Positions 1 through 9,090 of a DNA stretch of 64,000 nt are shown in pieces. The notes under the pieces are model-generated. The model searched no databases and had not been told where the DNA came from. It worked only from the letters and a program-made list of their open reading frames with translations. Each line of letters begins with the position of its first letter. Positions within the stretch are counted from its first letter, which is position 1. The DNA comes from Tardiphaga alba. GTDB lineage: Bacteria > Pseudomonadota > Alphaproteobacteria > Rhizobiales > Xanthobacteraceae. Position numbers and translations under genes: made by a program. The stretch is taken from contig NZ_CP036498.1 in assembly GCF_018279705.1 (NCBI RefSeq), positions 558,001-622,000 of the forward strand, written 5' to 3'.

Positions 1-148
1 GCGCGGTGTTGTAGAACTTGACAATATGGGCGTCGCCACTGCCGGTATGACGGCGGAAGATCGGGTCGCAAAGGTCATAGAGGGTAGGGCCGTCCTTCCG
101 GGCAGTCAGTGCGTCAAAAGCGGCTCGGGCAAGGGACGACGCTTTCAT
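1..148 (-). CDS. Unrecognised protein, N-terminal fragment
   Basis: Reading leftward from an ATG at 148-146, an open frame of 49 codons runs off the left edge, so only the N-terminus is visible. It begins MKASSLARAAFDALTAR and continues without a stop through FRRHTGSGDAHIVKFYNTA. An AAAGGAAA Shine-Dalgarno stretch lies just before the ATG, which supports the start. There is no signal peptide or membrane segment in the visible part. I do not recognise the family. The overlapping plus-strand frames have poor composition and look like shadows of this gene. Confidence 0.6.
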   Translation of the reverse strand, partial: MKASSLARAAFDALTARKDGPTLYDLCDPIFRRHTGSGDAHIVKFYNTA

Positions 149-481
149 CGGGTTTCCTTTGGTGCGGCCTGTACGCACGTCTCGAAAACCGCTCGCCGCC
201 GATCGCGCCGAAATCGTCTCTCGATAACTGCAAGTCATTGAAAAGTTGCACGAATCGATCCGATTGGCAATTGCGTGGGGCGCACTACAAGGTTCCGGTG
301 CGTCAGTAACCCTGTCTTAAATCGCGGGCTTTACGGGTTGCCCGGTGGCCCGTGACGGGTTAACACCCGGTTTGCTGCGACGCCGCAAATTGAGCGCAAT
401 TGATGCTCATTGGTTTGGCATCCCTTCAAACCTAATCCGACGTCCACGCGACCAATGGTTGCGCGTGAACGATAGGCAGGA
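149..481. other. Intergenic region, no gene seen
   Basis: These 333 bases separate the leftward partial gene from the rightward caspase-like gene and must hold both promoters. I see no convincing -35/-10 pair, no RNA gene and no strong palindrome. Short AT-richer patches occur around 240-330 and 385-430. Confidence 0.5.
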
Positions 482-1357
482 ATGATCGTAATGAACGTAC
501 GGCAGTTTCGCGTATCCCGTCGCTCGATTACCATGACAGCCGCATTTGTCGGCCTGGTCTCGCTGGCGATTGGCGCCCACGCCGCGCTGAACAAGCACGT
601 GATTGATCCGGCACGCGCCGCGGCTGGCTATGAGGCCACGCAGGCTGCCAGCAATTCGTCGCGCCTGGCGCTTGTCATCGGCAATGGTCACTATCCGGAT
701 GCCGCCTCGCCTTTGTCGCAGCCGATCAACGACGCCCGGGCCGTAACGCATGCGCTGCGTCAGGACGGTTTCGATGTGGACGTGATCGAGGATGCCACGC
801 GTGACGACATGACCCGCGCGGTCGAACGGCTGAAAGGCAAGATCAAGCCGGACAGCGTCGTGATGCTGTATTTCGGCGGCTACGGCGTTCAGGTCGGTCG
901 TCAGAGCTATATGATCCCTGTCGATGCCGCGATCTGGCGCGAGCGCGATGTGCGCCGTCAGGGCGTCAGTGTCGAAGCCGTGCTCGATGTCATGAAGGAA
1001 GGCGGCGCACAGGCCAAACTGGTCGTGCTCGACGCCTCGCGCCGCAATCCTTATGAGCGCCGTTTCCGGTCCTATTCGCGCGGCCTTGCGCCCATCGATG
1101 TTCCTGAGAAGGCTCTGATCCTGACATCAGCGACGCCCGGCAAGGTGGCTGACGACGCAAGCGGGCAGAACAGCCTGCTGGCCGCTGAATTCCTGAAGAG
1201 CCTGAAAGCCAAACCCGCCAGCGCAGAGGCTGTGTTCAACAGCACGCGCACCGCGGTGACGCGCTCGTCGGACGGCGAACAGGTGCCGTCGGTGTCCTCG
1301 TCTCTCATCGAGGACGTGCAGTTCGGCATCAAGGCGACGGCTCGCGCCGGCAGCTAA
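482..1357 (+). CDS. Caspase-fold (peptidase C14-like) protein lacking the catalytic dyad
   Basis: A 291-residue protein with an N-terminal membrane or signal segment (about residues 17-35) and a caspase/metacaspase p20-like domain (about 60-280), so it should sit in the periplasm or at the outer face of the inner membrane. The fold is shown by LALVIGNGHYPDA, PINDARAV, the YFGGYG strand, SYMIPVDA and LVVLDASRRNP. Active C14 enzymes have His in the (F/S)GHG motif and Cys in DAC(R); here these are Tyr134 and Ser186, so classical cysteine protease activity is not expected. The same two changes occur in the paralogue at 7346-8842. The start has an AGGCAGGA Shine-Dalgarno; a second in-frame ATG lies three codons on. 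A scaffold or binding role is inference. Confidence 0.85.
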   Translation: MIVMNVRQFRVSRRSITMTAAFVGLVSLAIGAHAALNKHVIDPARAAAGYEATQAASNSSRLALVIGNGHYPDAASPLSQPINDARAVTHALRQDGFDVDVIEDATRDDMTRAVERLKGKIKPDSVVMLYFGGYGVQVGRQSYMIPVDAAIWRERDVRRQGVSVEAVLDVMKEGGAQAKLVVLDASRRNPYERRFRSYSRGLAPIDVPEKALILTSATPGKVADDASGQNSLLAAEFLKSLKAKPASAEAVFNSTRTAVTRSSDGEQVPSVSSSLIEDVQFGIKATARAGS

Positions 1358-1381
1358 CTGCCTTCGCACTGACCCCAGCGA

Positions 1382-2287
1382 CTACTGCTTGTCCGCGCTG
1401 CTGGTCACCGGCCTGACCGGATCGCCTTCGCGCAGCAGTGCACCCGCCCGCGCAACGACGATATCGCCCTCGTTCAAGCCTTCGCGGATCTCAACCCGGC
1501 CCGTTGCCATCAGGCCCACCTCGACCCGTCGCGTTTCGATGCGATGACGGCGCACGACTTGCACCACCGTGCCGCCTGAACTGTAAAGGATCGCGGTCAG
1601 AGGCAGCGCGATGCCGCAGCTTTCGCCGGTCTTGATCGTTGCCCGCGCATAGGAGTTCGTCATCAGCCGCCGTGCGGCATTCAGCGAGACGACGACCTGG
1701 CCAAGCTGGCTGTTGGGTTCGACGGAGGACGCGACGCGGCGCACTTTCGCATCGAGCTCGCCGGTGCCGATGACCTTGATCTTCACGGTCTGATTGGCCT
1801 TGAGCTTCGGCAGATCGCGCGTCGGCACTTGTCCGATGAAATCGAATTCGCTGCGCGATATGATGCTGAAAAGCGCCTCGCCCTTTCCGGATGCGATGGT
1901 GCCGACCACGGCAGACGAGGCGCTGACGAGACCTGCGACGGTGGCCTGGATCTGCACCGAGCCGCCTTCCGGCGATGTCAGCCGGGCGAGGATCTGGCCT
2001 GCTGTTACATTCTCACCGGCATCGACCATCACCTCCGCGACTTTCATCCCGGGGCGATCCGGGCGGATCGAAACCTCCTCGCGCGGCAGCAGAAGTCCGG
2101 CCACATCGACGGTATCAGCGAAGCATTGCTTTGCAGCAGCGATGACCGTGACAGCGGCGCCGCGTGCCAGATCCGGTTCGTCGGCTGCCCGACCTGCCGT
2201 CGTAGCGGCGCAGAGGGCTGTCGCGAGAAGCAGCGTCCTGGTGAAGGACATCGAACGACGCGGATCGAAAGCGAATGACGGGATCAT
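1382..2287 (-). CDS. RND efflux periplasmic adaptor (membrane fusion protein), second of operon
   Basis: An HlyD/AcrA-type adaptor that would link the inner-membrane pump to an outer-membrane channel. From the ATG at 2287 it has 301 residues: a hydrophobic export signal (about 17-36), then a lipoyl half-motif region (REEVSIRPDRPGMKVAEVMV ... VQIQATVAGLVSAS) and a beta-barrel/C-terminal domain ending near EGDIVVARAGALLREGDPV. It is shorter than typical 370-400 residue adaptors. The start overlaps the pump stop as ATGA (2287-2284), which points to translational coupling; another ATG at 2251 would leave only the signal peptide core. It is a distant paralogue of the adaptor at 5395-6309, so one pump is flanked by two adaptors. 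Confidence 0.85.
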   Translation of the reverse strand: MIPSFAFDPRRSMSFTRTLLLATALCAATTAGRAADEPDLARGAAVTVIAAAKQCFADTVDVAGLLLPREEVSIRPDRPGMKVAEVMVDAGENVTAGQILARLTSPEGGSVQIQATVAGLVSASSAVVGTIASGKGEALFSIISRSEFDFIGQVPTRDLPKLKANQTVKIKVIGTGELDAKVRRVASSVEPNSQLGQVVVSLNAARRLMTNSYARATIKTGESCGIALPLTAILYSSGGTVVQVVRRHRIETRRVEVGLMATGRVEIREGLNEGDIVVARAGALLREGDPVRPVTSSADKQ

Positions 2288-5200
2288 CGGTCTACCTGCT
2301 TGTGTTCGATGGACGACGGGTGACCGCGATCTTCTTCGCCGCTCGAGACGAGCAGCTTGCGGCCCCATCGCCATGAGAGTTGTCCGATGTCGTCCATCAT
2401 CAGGAACATTGCCGGCACGAAGATCAGCGACAGCAAAGTCGAGAAGATCAGGCCGCCAATGACCGCAAGAGCCATCGGAGATCGGAATTCACCGCCCGCG
2501 CCCCAGGCCAGTGCCGAAGGCATCATGCCGGCGGCCATGGCGATGGTGGTCATCACGATCGGCCGCGCGCGCTTCATGCCGGCATCGATGATAGCGATCT
2601 CGCGCGGCTTGCCTTCGCGGATCGCCTCTACCGCGAATTCCACCAGCATGATCGCGTTCTTGGTGACGATGCCCATCAGCATCAGGATGCCGATCCAGAC
2701 CGGTGTGGTGAGCTGCTTGCCGGTCACCAGCAGAGCCATGATCGCGCCTCCGATGGAGAGCGGCAGCGAGAACAGGATGGTGATCGGTTGCAGGAAGGTG
2801 CCGAACAGCAGCACCAACACTGCATAGACCATCATCAGGCCGGCAGAGATCGCGGTCGCGAAACCGTCAGCGAGTTCGTTCAGGCTTTCGGCGTCGCCTG
2901 ATTGCTTCACGCTCACATTCTTCGGCAGGCTCTTCATCACCGGCAGTTCGTAGATCTTCTTCAGGGCATCGCCGAGTGCGGCGGTGCCGACGAGATCTGC
3001 GGCCACCGTGGCCTGCCGTTCGCGATCATAGCGATTGATGCTGGTCGGCCCCTGATCGAGCTTGATGTCGGCGACGACCGACAATGGCACGCCGCCGCGC
3101 CCGCCGCCGATCGGCACGCGCAACTGTTCGAGAACCTGGATATCGGATCGCGCTGAGTCTTCGAGCTGCACGCGGATCGGTACCAGTCGGTCGCCGGCAT
3201 CGAACTTCGCCAGTGCCGGGCCGACGTCGCCGATGGTCGCGACGCGAATGGTTTCGGAGAGGCCTTCGGTGGAGACGCCGAGACGGGCTGCGAGATCGGC
3301 GCGCGGCTGCACACGGAGTTCAGGGCGATCCAGCGACGTCTCCGAGATCACGTTGGAGATCAGCGGAATTCGCTTCATCTGCGTTGCCAATTCGTTGGCA
3401 ACGTTGCTGACGATGTTGATGTCCGGCCCGGTCACCACCAGCGAGATGGCGCGCAAACCATTCTCATCGAGGAACCAGTAGCGAATATCCGGGACGTTCT
3501 CGAGTTCCTTGCCGATCTCCAGTTCGAGCTCGCGCTGCGAGATCTTGCGATCTCCCTTCGGCGTGTAATTGATAATCAGCGAGGCGCGGCGCACTTCGCT
3601 GATCCCCGGCGGCACGCGTCCGCCATCGACGAAGACGCTCTTGATCTCCGGTCGCTTGCGCAGCCGCTGGACGATCTCTTCGGTCGTCTTTTCGGTGAAA
3701 GTGAGCTGCGAACCCGGCGGCAATTCCATCGCCAGCAGCGAGCGGGCCGTATCCTGTGCCGGCAAGAAGCCCTGTGGGAGCAGCTGGATGCTGAGGATCG
3801 ACAGCGCGAAAACACCGAGGCCGAACAGGACGGTGAGATAGTAACGCTTCACCGAAAGGGTCACGAGCTTGTTGTAGGCCTGCAGAATGCGCCCGGGCGG
3901 AGGATCGTCGTGCTTGTGATCCTTCATGAAATAGGCCGCCAGCACAGGCGTGACGAATCTCGCTGCTAGCAGCGAGAAGAAGACCTGCACCGACACCGTG
4001 ATGCCGAACTGCTTGAAAAACTGGCCCGCGATGCCCGACATGAAGCTTGCAGGGGCGAAGATCGCGATGATGGTGAGGCTGATGGCGATGACGGCGAGGC
4101 CGATTTCGTCGGCGGCTTCCAGTGCGGCGCGGTAGGGCGATTTGCCCATGCGCATATGTCTCACGATATTCTCGATCTCGACGATGGCGTCATCGACAAG
4201 AATACCCGTCGATAGCGTGATCGCGAGAAAGCTCACGAGATTGAGCGAGAAGCCGAGCATGTCCATCACCCAGAAGGCGGGGAAGATGGACAGCGGAAGC
4301 GAGATCGCGGCGATGACGGTGGCGCGCAGATCGCGCAGGAACAGGAACACCACGATGACGGCCAGCGTCGCCCCCTCGAACAAGGTGCTCATGGCTGCAT
4401 CGTAATTACCCTTGGTGAAATCCACCGATGTATCGATCAGTTTCAGGTCGACGTCGGGATACGATTCTTTCAGCGAGCTGATGCGCTTTTGCACGGCTTC
4501 GGCGACGACGACGTCGCTGGCGCCCTTGGAGCGCTTGATGCCCAGAGCCACTACGGGCTCGCCGTTCAGGCGCGCAAAGGTGCGCCGGTCGGCGATGGTA
4601 TCGGTGACGGTGCCGAGATCTTCCAGCCGCACCTCGCCGCCGGAGGGCAGGCTGATCATGGTGCCCGCGAGTTCGTTGAGTGTCTTTGCACCCGCGAGGG
4701 TGCGGATCGCCTGGTCGTTCTTGCCAATTTCGGCACGACCGCCAGCGAGGTCCACATTGGTGCCGCGCAGGCGGCGGGAGACATCGACGGCAGTGAGACC
4801 TGCGGCCTGGAGACGGTCAGGATCCAGCGAGACCAGGATTTCGCGCTCGACGCCGCCGATGCGCTCTACCTGCGCCACGCCGCGGACGCCCTGCAGCGCA
4901 CGTTTCACGACATCGTCGACAAACCAGGAGAGTTGTTCCGGCGTCTTCCCTGGTGAGATCGCGGCATAGGTCACGATCGGCAGACCGATCACGTCGACAC
5001 GCTGGATCAGCGGTTCGTTGACGTTTTGCGGAAGGTTGGCGCGGACGCGGGTGACGGCATCCTTGATGTCATTGAGGGCGCGGTCGGTGTTGGTTTCGAG
5101 CGCGAATTGTACCGTCGTTACCGACAGGCCGTCGGTGATCGATGACGAGATATGCCGGACGCCTTCGACGCCGGAGACGCCGTCCTCGATGGTCTTGGTG

Positions 5201-5394
5201 ACCTGCGCTTCGAGTTCGGCAGGTGCCGCGCCGAACTGCGCCACGGCGACCGAGATCACTGGAATGTCGGCGCTCGGCAATCGCGTGATGGCCAGCTTGG
5301 TAAAGCTGATCCAGCCCAGCGCCAGCAGGATGATCGAAAATACGATGGAGGGCAGCGGATGGCGGATCGACCATGCCGAGATATTCATTGCCAT
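2284..5394 (-). CDS. RND multidrug efflux pump, inner-membrane subunit (HAE1/AcrB family)
   Basis: A 1036-residue proton-driven transporter of AcrB type, the usual length of the family. It begins MAMNISAWSIRHPLPS followed by TM1, shows the large periplasmic loops typical of the family, the TM4 pair Asp401-Asp402 in GILVDDAIVEIEN, and the TM10 Lys in MGIVTKNAIML, which together form the proton relay. Its ATG at 5394 directly abuts the TAA of the upstream adaptor, and its stop overlaps the downstream adaptor start, so the three genes form one operon transcribed leftward. No outer-membrane factor gene is present, so a TolC-type channel must be encoded elsewhere. The substrate cannot be read from the sequence. 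Confidence 0.95.
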   Translation of the reverse strand: MAMNISAWSIRHPLPSIVFSIILLALGWISFTKLAITRLPSADIPVISVAVAQFGAAPAELEAQVTKTIEDGVSGVEGVRHISSSITDGLSVTTVQFALETNTDRALNDIKDAVTRVRANLPQNVNEPLIQRVDVIGLPIVTYAAISPGKTPEQLSWFVDDVVKRALQGVRGVAQVERIGGVEREILVSLDPDRLQAAGLTAVDVSRRLRGTNVDLAGGRAEIGKNDQAIRTLAGAKTLNELAGTMISLPSGGEVRLEDLGTVTDTIADRRTFARLNGEPVVALGIKRSKGASDVVVAEAVQKRISSLKESYPDVDLKLIDTSVDFTKGNYDAAMSTLFEGATLAVIVVFLFLRDLRATVIAAISLPLSIFPAFWVMDMLGFSLNLVSFLAITLSTGILVDDAIVEIENIVRHMRMGKSPYRAALEAADEIGLAVIAISLTIIAIFAPASFMSGIAGQFFKQFGITVSVQVFFSLLAARFVTPVLAAYFMKDHKHDDPPPGRILQAYNKLVTLSVKRYYLTVLFGLGVFALSILSIQLLPQGFLPAQDTARSLLAMELPPGSQLTFTEKTTEEIVQRLRKRPEIKSVFVDGGRVPPGISEVRRASLIINYTPKGDRKISQRELELEIGKELENVPDIRYWFLDENGLRAISLVVTGPDINIVSNVANELATQMKRIPLISNVISETSLDRPELRVQPRADLAARLGVSTEGLSETIRVATIGDVGPALAKFDAGDRLVPIRVQLEDSARSDIQVLEQLRVPIGGGRGGVPLSVVADIKLDQGPTSINRYDRERQATVAADLVGTAALGDALKKIYELPVMKSLPKNVSVKQSGDAESLNELADGFATAISAGLMMVYAVLVLLFGTFLQPITILFSLPLSIGGAIMALLVTGKQLTTPVWIGILMLMGIVTKNAIMLVEFAVEAIREGKPREIAIIDAGMKRARPIVMTTIAMAAGMMPSALAWGAGGEFRSPMALAVIGGLIFSTLLSLIFVPAMFLMMDDIGQLSWRWGRKLLVSSGEEDRGHPSSIEHKQVDR

Positions 5395-6309
5395 TTAGCG
5401 CACCCGCGAACGGTCGAGGTCATCGACGAAGATGGTCTTCACTTTGTCGCCGTCATGCAGCGACGTCCCGGCGTCAGCGACGACGATGTCGCCGACCTCC
5501 ACGCCTTCGAGAATTTCCGTGGCGTTGTCGGACACGAGGCCGACTTTGACGCGGCGGGTCTCGATCACATTGCCTTTCACCAGCTGCACGGTGAAATGCT
5601 CGATCGCCGAGCGCGGAATGGCGACGCCGCAGCTGCGCCGCGCATCGATGCTGGCGCGCGCGAACATGCCGACCTTGATCGACGGATTGGGCGCCAGAGA
5701 TAGCCGGACATGGCCGAGCTGCGTGGTGCGGTCGATCTGCGGCGACACCACCCGGACCTTGCCGAAGATATCCGCATGATCGTCGCGGCTGATGCGTGCG
5801 GTGGCGCCGGGATTGAGCTTGAGGATGTGAATGCTCGGGATCTCGGCGTTCAGTTCCAGCTCGTTGTTGATGGCGATCTTGAACATCGGGCCGGCCTGTG
5901 GCGAGGCCGGAGCGCCTGCGATCGTCTGCACCGATGTGATCAGGCCCGCGGCCGGTGCGCGGAGCGGCACCGCATTGGGGCGTGCATTGTTCGATGTGGG
6001 TGGCGGGATTAGCCGGGCCAGTTCCTGGTTCTCGGTGACCACGTCACCTTCCTTTACCAGCACTTCGGAGACGCGTGATCCCTCCGTCTCGACGCCGACG
6101 TGAGCCTCGCGGCGTGGCACCACGAAGCCGGTGACGCGGACGAGGTCGGAGAAGCAGGCATTGGTTGCCTTGGCGACGGTGACCATGGCCCCGTTCGGGG
6201 AGCCGCCGGGCGCGGGGTCGGCGGCATGCGCAGTTGACGATGTCATGGCCAGCGCAGCAGCCAGCGACAGTGACGCGAGAGCCGGGGTGAAGCGGGCAGA
6301 AGCCTTCAT
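5395..6309 (-). CDS. RND efflux periplasmic adaptor (membrane fusion protein), first of operon
   Basis: A periplasmic adaptor of about 304 residues from the ATG at 6309, with a clear Sec signal peptide (MKASARFTPALASLSLAAAL, cleaved after AHA). The lipoyl-type halves are visible at RREAHVGVETEGSRVSEVLV and VPLRAPAAGLITSVQ, and the C-terminal domain ends EVGDIVVADAGTSLHDGDKV, matching the second adaptor at 1382-2287. An upstream in-frame ATG at 6342 would put 11 extra residues before the signal peptide and is less likely. It is the first gene of the adaptor-pump-adaptor operon. Both adaptors are short, suggesting a reduced alpha-helical hairpin. Confidence 0.85.
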   Translation of the reverse strand: MKASARFTPALASLSLAAALAMTSSTAHAADPAPGGSPNGAMVTVAKATNACFSDLVRVTGFVVPRREAHVGVETEGSRVSEVLVKEGDVVTENQELARLIPPPTSNNARPNAVPLRAPAAGLITSVQTIAGAPASPQAGPMFKIAINNELELNAEIPSIHILKLNPGATARISRDDHADIFGKVRVVSPQIDRTTQLGHVRLSLAPNPSIKVGMFARASIDARRSCGVAIPRSAIEHFTVQLVKGNVIETRRVKVGLVSDNATEILEGVEVGDIVVADAGTSLHDGDKVKTIFVDDLDRSRVR

Positions 6310-6395
6310 TGCGGAATGGGTCCACTTGGCATGGCAAGGCACCGGGCGATGGCAACGGCGCGGCGGAAGGGTCGTTCGATCCTATACAGGATATC

Positions 6396-6481
6396 GGTGA
6401 TCACCAATGCAAACAGCGCTCCGCGGGGTGCGGAACGCTGTAGTGCGGCAATCGGCAGCGATGTGCATATCGGCCGATATG
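6396..6481. promoter_or_regulatory. Two palindromes in front of the efflux operon
   Basis: The gap between the OmpA-like gene (stop at 6494) and the efflux operon contains a perfect 16-base palindrome CATATCGGCCGATATG at 6466-6481 and a 10-base palindrome GGTGATCACC at 6396-6405. On the minus strand the shorter one lies next to a possible TTGGTG / TATAGG promoter. They are candidate repressor sites for the pump genes; no regulator gene lies beside them. Confidence 0.35.
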
Positions 6482-6493
6482 GACGTCACCGCA

Positions 6494-7153
6494 TTACTGG
6501 TTGGATGCGGTTGCCTTATTGGCCATGTTCACGACCTGGACGCGGCGATTGCTCGGGTCGGTCGGGGCGATCCCGCTCTTCGGCTTGGTCTTGCCGTAGC
6601 CGACAGTCACGAGATCCGCACCAGCGATGCCGTATTTGTCGGCGAGATAACGCTTGATTGCATCGGCGCGGCGCTCGGACAGGTCCTGATTGTACTCTTC
6701 GCCACCGACCGCGTCGGTATGGCCGGCAACGACGAATGTCGAGCCCTTGAGGTCCGCGCTGCTCAGCGCCTTGCCAAGCGCCTGAACGGACGACATCGAC
6801 TTTTTGCTGATATTCGCAGAATTGTAATCGAAGTTGATTTCGAGATCGATCGCCGGCTTGGTCTCGGCAATGCTGGCGATCTGCTCGCGCTCGCCCAATG
6901 ACAGTGATCGGGTGCTGCGGTTGCGAAGGCTGTCGACAAACTTGCCTTCGGCGGCATTCACGGCCGGCTCGGCCGGCGGCGCCATCGAGAGGCCGCGGGT
7001 CAGCGGCTTCTTCGGCGCCAGTGCGCGAAGGATCTGGTCGGAGGTCACATCGTCAGCCGCGATCACGGCGCCGGCAGTCAGGGAGAGTGCGGCACCGGCG
7101 ATGACAGCTGCGCGGATCGTGGTGAGGCCGAAGCGGGCGGATGATTTGAACAT
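6494..7153 (-). CDS. OmpA-family peptidoglycan-binding protein
   Basis: A 219-residue exported protein: signal peptide with the hydrophobic run AAVIAGAALSLTAGAVIAA, a low-complexity middle part, and a C-terminal OmpA domain (about residues 105-215). The domain shows INFDYNSANISKKS, the GHTDAVGGEEYN loop and LSERRADAIKRYL, with the Asp and Arg that hold diaminopimelate in peptidoglycan, ending in NRRVQVV. The ATG at 7153 follows an AAGGGG Shine-Dalgarno; the longer upstream frame lacks signal-peptide logic. It lies between the efflux operon and the TPR pseudo-caspase on the same strand and may tie this envelope cluster to the cell wall (inference). Confidence 0.88.
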   Translation of the reverse strand: MFKSSARFGLTTIRAAVIAGAALSLTAGAVIAADDVTSDQILRALAPKKPLTRGLSMAPPAEPAVNAAEGKFVDSLRNRSTRSLSLGEREQIASIAETKPAIDLEINFDYNSANISKKSMSSVQALGKALSSADLKGSTFVVAGHTDAVGGEEYNQDLSERRADAIKRYLADKYGIAGADLVTVGYGKTKPKSGIAPTDPSNRRVQVVNMANKATASNQ

Positions 7154-7345
7154 GGAAGCACCCCTTATTTCCTGATGGCGCAATCTGCGCTGGCGTCGAT
7201 CGCCTTTGCTAACTCTCGGTCGTTCCTGCACCGGGCGGCGTGATCGGCTTCCGGCTTGTCATCAATAGTGTCCACCCGCGCCATGCGGGTTCAAATCCAT
7301 TTGGGCAAAATTGTGCGGTGGGTGAGGCATGGCCCGGTGGGGCCG

Positions 7346-8842
7346 TTAGCGAACCCCGTAACTGGCAAATTCCTTCACGATATCGGGGTCCATCGCCTTG
7401 GCATTGGTGATGTCGAGGTCGCCTTCCGCGGTCTGGCCGAGGCGCTGTTTGGCGAGGCCGCGGCCATAGAGCGACGAGGTCAGTTGCGGATTGATCTTCA
7501 GGGCCGAGTCGAAATCGGCAATCGCATTCTTGCTCTGGCCATTCTTCAGATTGACCAGTCCGCGGCTGTCGAGCGCATCCACGAAATTGGGGCGCAACCG
7601 CAGGGCCTCGTTGCAGTCCTTCAGCGCCCCCGTGAGATCGCTGGTGACCGCGCGGACCCAGCAGCGATTATTGAAGGCTTCGACATCCTTCGGGCTCAGC
7701 TTGATGGTGGCGTCGAAGTCTTTCAGCGCTGCCGAATAGGCGCCCTTGCTGGCATAGACCTGGCCGCGTCGGTAGAGCGCGCCGACATCTTCGGGATTCT
7801 CTGTAATCTTGACGTTCAGCGATTTCACCGTGGAATCTTCGGCCAGCGCCAGGAGAATCTTGTTTTCATCGCGTGGCGCGTCCGCGGCGGGAGCGGGCGC
7901 CGGTGCAGCAACAGGAGCCGGGGCCGGCGCGGGGGCGGCAGGCTGCGGGGTGGGATTGACGGCGGCTTGTTGCGCTGGCGCGGGAGCAACCGGCTCCGGG
8001 CGCGGGGCAGCTGCCGGAGCCGGCGCTGGTGCAGGCGCCGGAGCGGGCTTGGCGGCAACGGCTGCTGACGACGACGGGCGCGTTCCCGGCAGGAAAGCGA
8101 AGTCCTCAGCCAGAGATGACGAAATCCACGGAACCTGCTCGCTCTTCGACGCGCGAGTGACGTTGACACGGGTGCGGTTCAGGGTCTGCTCGGCCGTCAG
8201 ATCCGGCACCTTGATCTCTTTCAGGAGTTCGGTGACGAACAGGCCGCGGTCGGAGCCGGTGTCGCTGACGACCGAACTCAAAGCGGCCGAATACATCACC
8301 AGCGTTCCACTGGGGGCGATCACGGGGGCAAGTCCGGCCGAGAAGCTGCGGAAACGGCGTTCGAACGGATTGCGTCGCGACGCATCCAGCAGCGCGATCT
8401 TGACCCCGGCGCCACGGCCATTGATCTCGTTGAGGACGGTCTCCAGGCTGAAGCCATCGCGGCGCACGTCAGGCTCGGTCCATATCTGGGCGTCGACAGG
8501 GATCATGTAGCTCTGGCGGGCCGACTGGATGCCGTAGCCGCTGAAGAAAACCAGCGCGACAGAGCCGGGCTTCACTTTGACGTAAAACTTCTCCAATGCC
8601 CGGCGCATGGCTTCGCCGCCGAGGTTTTCGCCTGTATCGACCTCGAAGCCGTCGCTCTTGAGTTCCGCGGCGATGTCGCGGGCATCATTGATCGGTTCCT
8701 TCAGGGGAGCTTCGGCATCGGGATATTTGGCGTTGCCGATCACCAATGCGATGCGCGGGCCTCGCTCGTCGGCGGCTTTGGCCTGCCAGATGGGAGTGAG
8801 CGAGAGGGTCAGGAGAGCGATCAGGGCAGTACGGATTTTCAT
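7346..8842 (-). CDS. Caspase-fold protein lacking the catalytic dyad, with Pro-Ala linker and TPR repeats
   Basis: A 498-residue periplasmic protein. Order: signal peptide (MKIRTALIALLTLSLTPIWQ...AKAA), caspase-like domain (about 30-255), a long Pro/Ala-rich linker (about 265-325) and a C-terminal TPR domain with at least three repeats (YRRGQVYASKGAYSAALKDF; NNRCWVRAVTSDLTGALKDC; YGRGLAKQRLGQTAEGDLDI). In the caspase domain the catalytic His position is Tyr103 (FFSGYG) and the Cys position is Ser155 (LLDASRRNP), exactly as in the paralogue at 482-1357. The TPR part suggests a protein-interaction platform. An ATG six codons upstream (8860) is possible, but the signal peptide begins naturally at 8842. 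Confidence 0.88.
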   Translation of the reverse strand: MKIRTALIALLTLSLTPIWQAKAADERGPRIALVIGNAKYPDAEAPLKEPINDARDIAAELKSDGFEVDTGENLGGEAMRRALEKFYVKVKPGSVALVFFSGYGIQSARQSYMIPVDAQIWTEPDVRRDGFSLETVLNEINGRGAGVKIALLDASRRNPFERRFRSFSAGLAPVIAPSGTLVMYSAALSSVVSDTGSDRGLFVTELLKEIKVPDLTAEQTLNRTRVNVTRASKSEQVPWISSSLAEDFAFLPGTRPSSSAAVAAKPAPAPAPAPAPAAAPRPEPVAPAPAQQAAVNPTPQPAAPAPAPAPVAAPAPAPAADAPRDENKILLALAEDSTVKSLNVKITENPEDVGALYRRGQVYASKGAYSAALKDFDATIKLSPKDVEAFNNRCWVRAVTSDLTGALKDCNEALRLRPNFVDALDSRGLVNLKNGQSKNAIADFDSALKINPQLTSSLYGRGLAKQRLGQTAEGDLDITNAKAMDPDIVKEFASYGVR

Positions 8843-9090
8843 CACAAGCCGGTCCAGCACAAAAAGCGCGGCAACGAGCCCCGCGCCGTCATGAGCTTAG
8901 TCTACGCCATGCCCATTATCAAACAGCGACCGGTATGGCTGCGGACGCACTGGCCTGCTGTTGTGGCGCGGCAATTCATCGCGCCGTCACGATGCCCTCG
9001 CCACTGCCGTTCCGGCGATGAGAACGGTTTGATTTTTCATGACGATGCTGGCTTGGTGGCGGCAACAATAGAAACGCCGGATGACGCCCC

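Noticed and set aside
482..1357. Active metacaspase or toxin-type caspase effector
   Set aside because: Both catalytic positions are changed (Tyr134, Ser186), and no antiphage-type partner genes are nearby.
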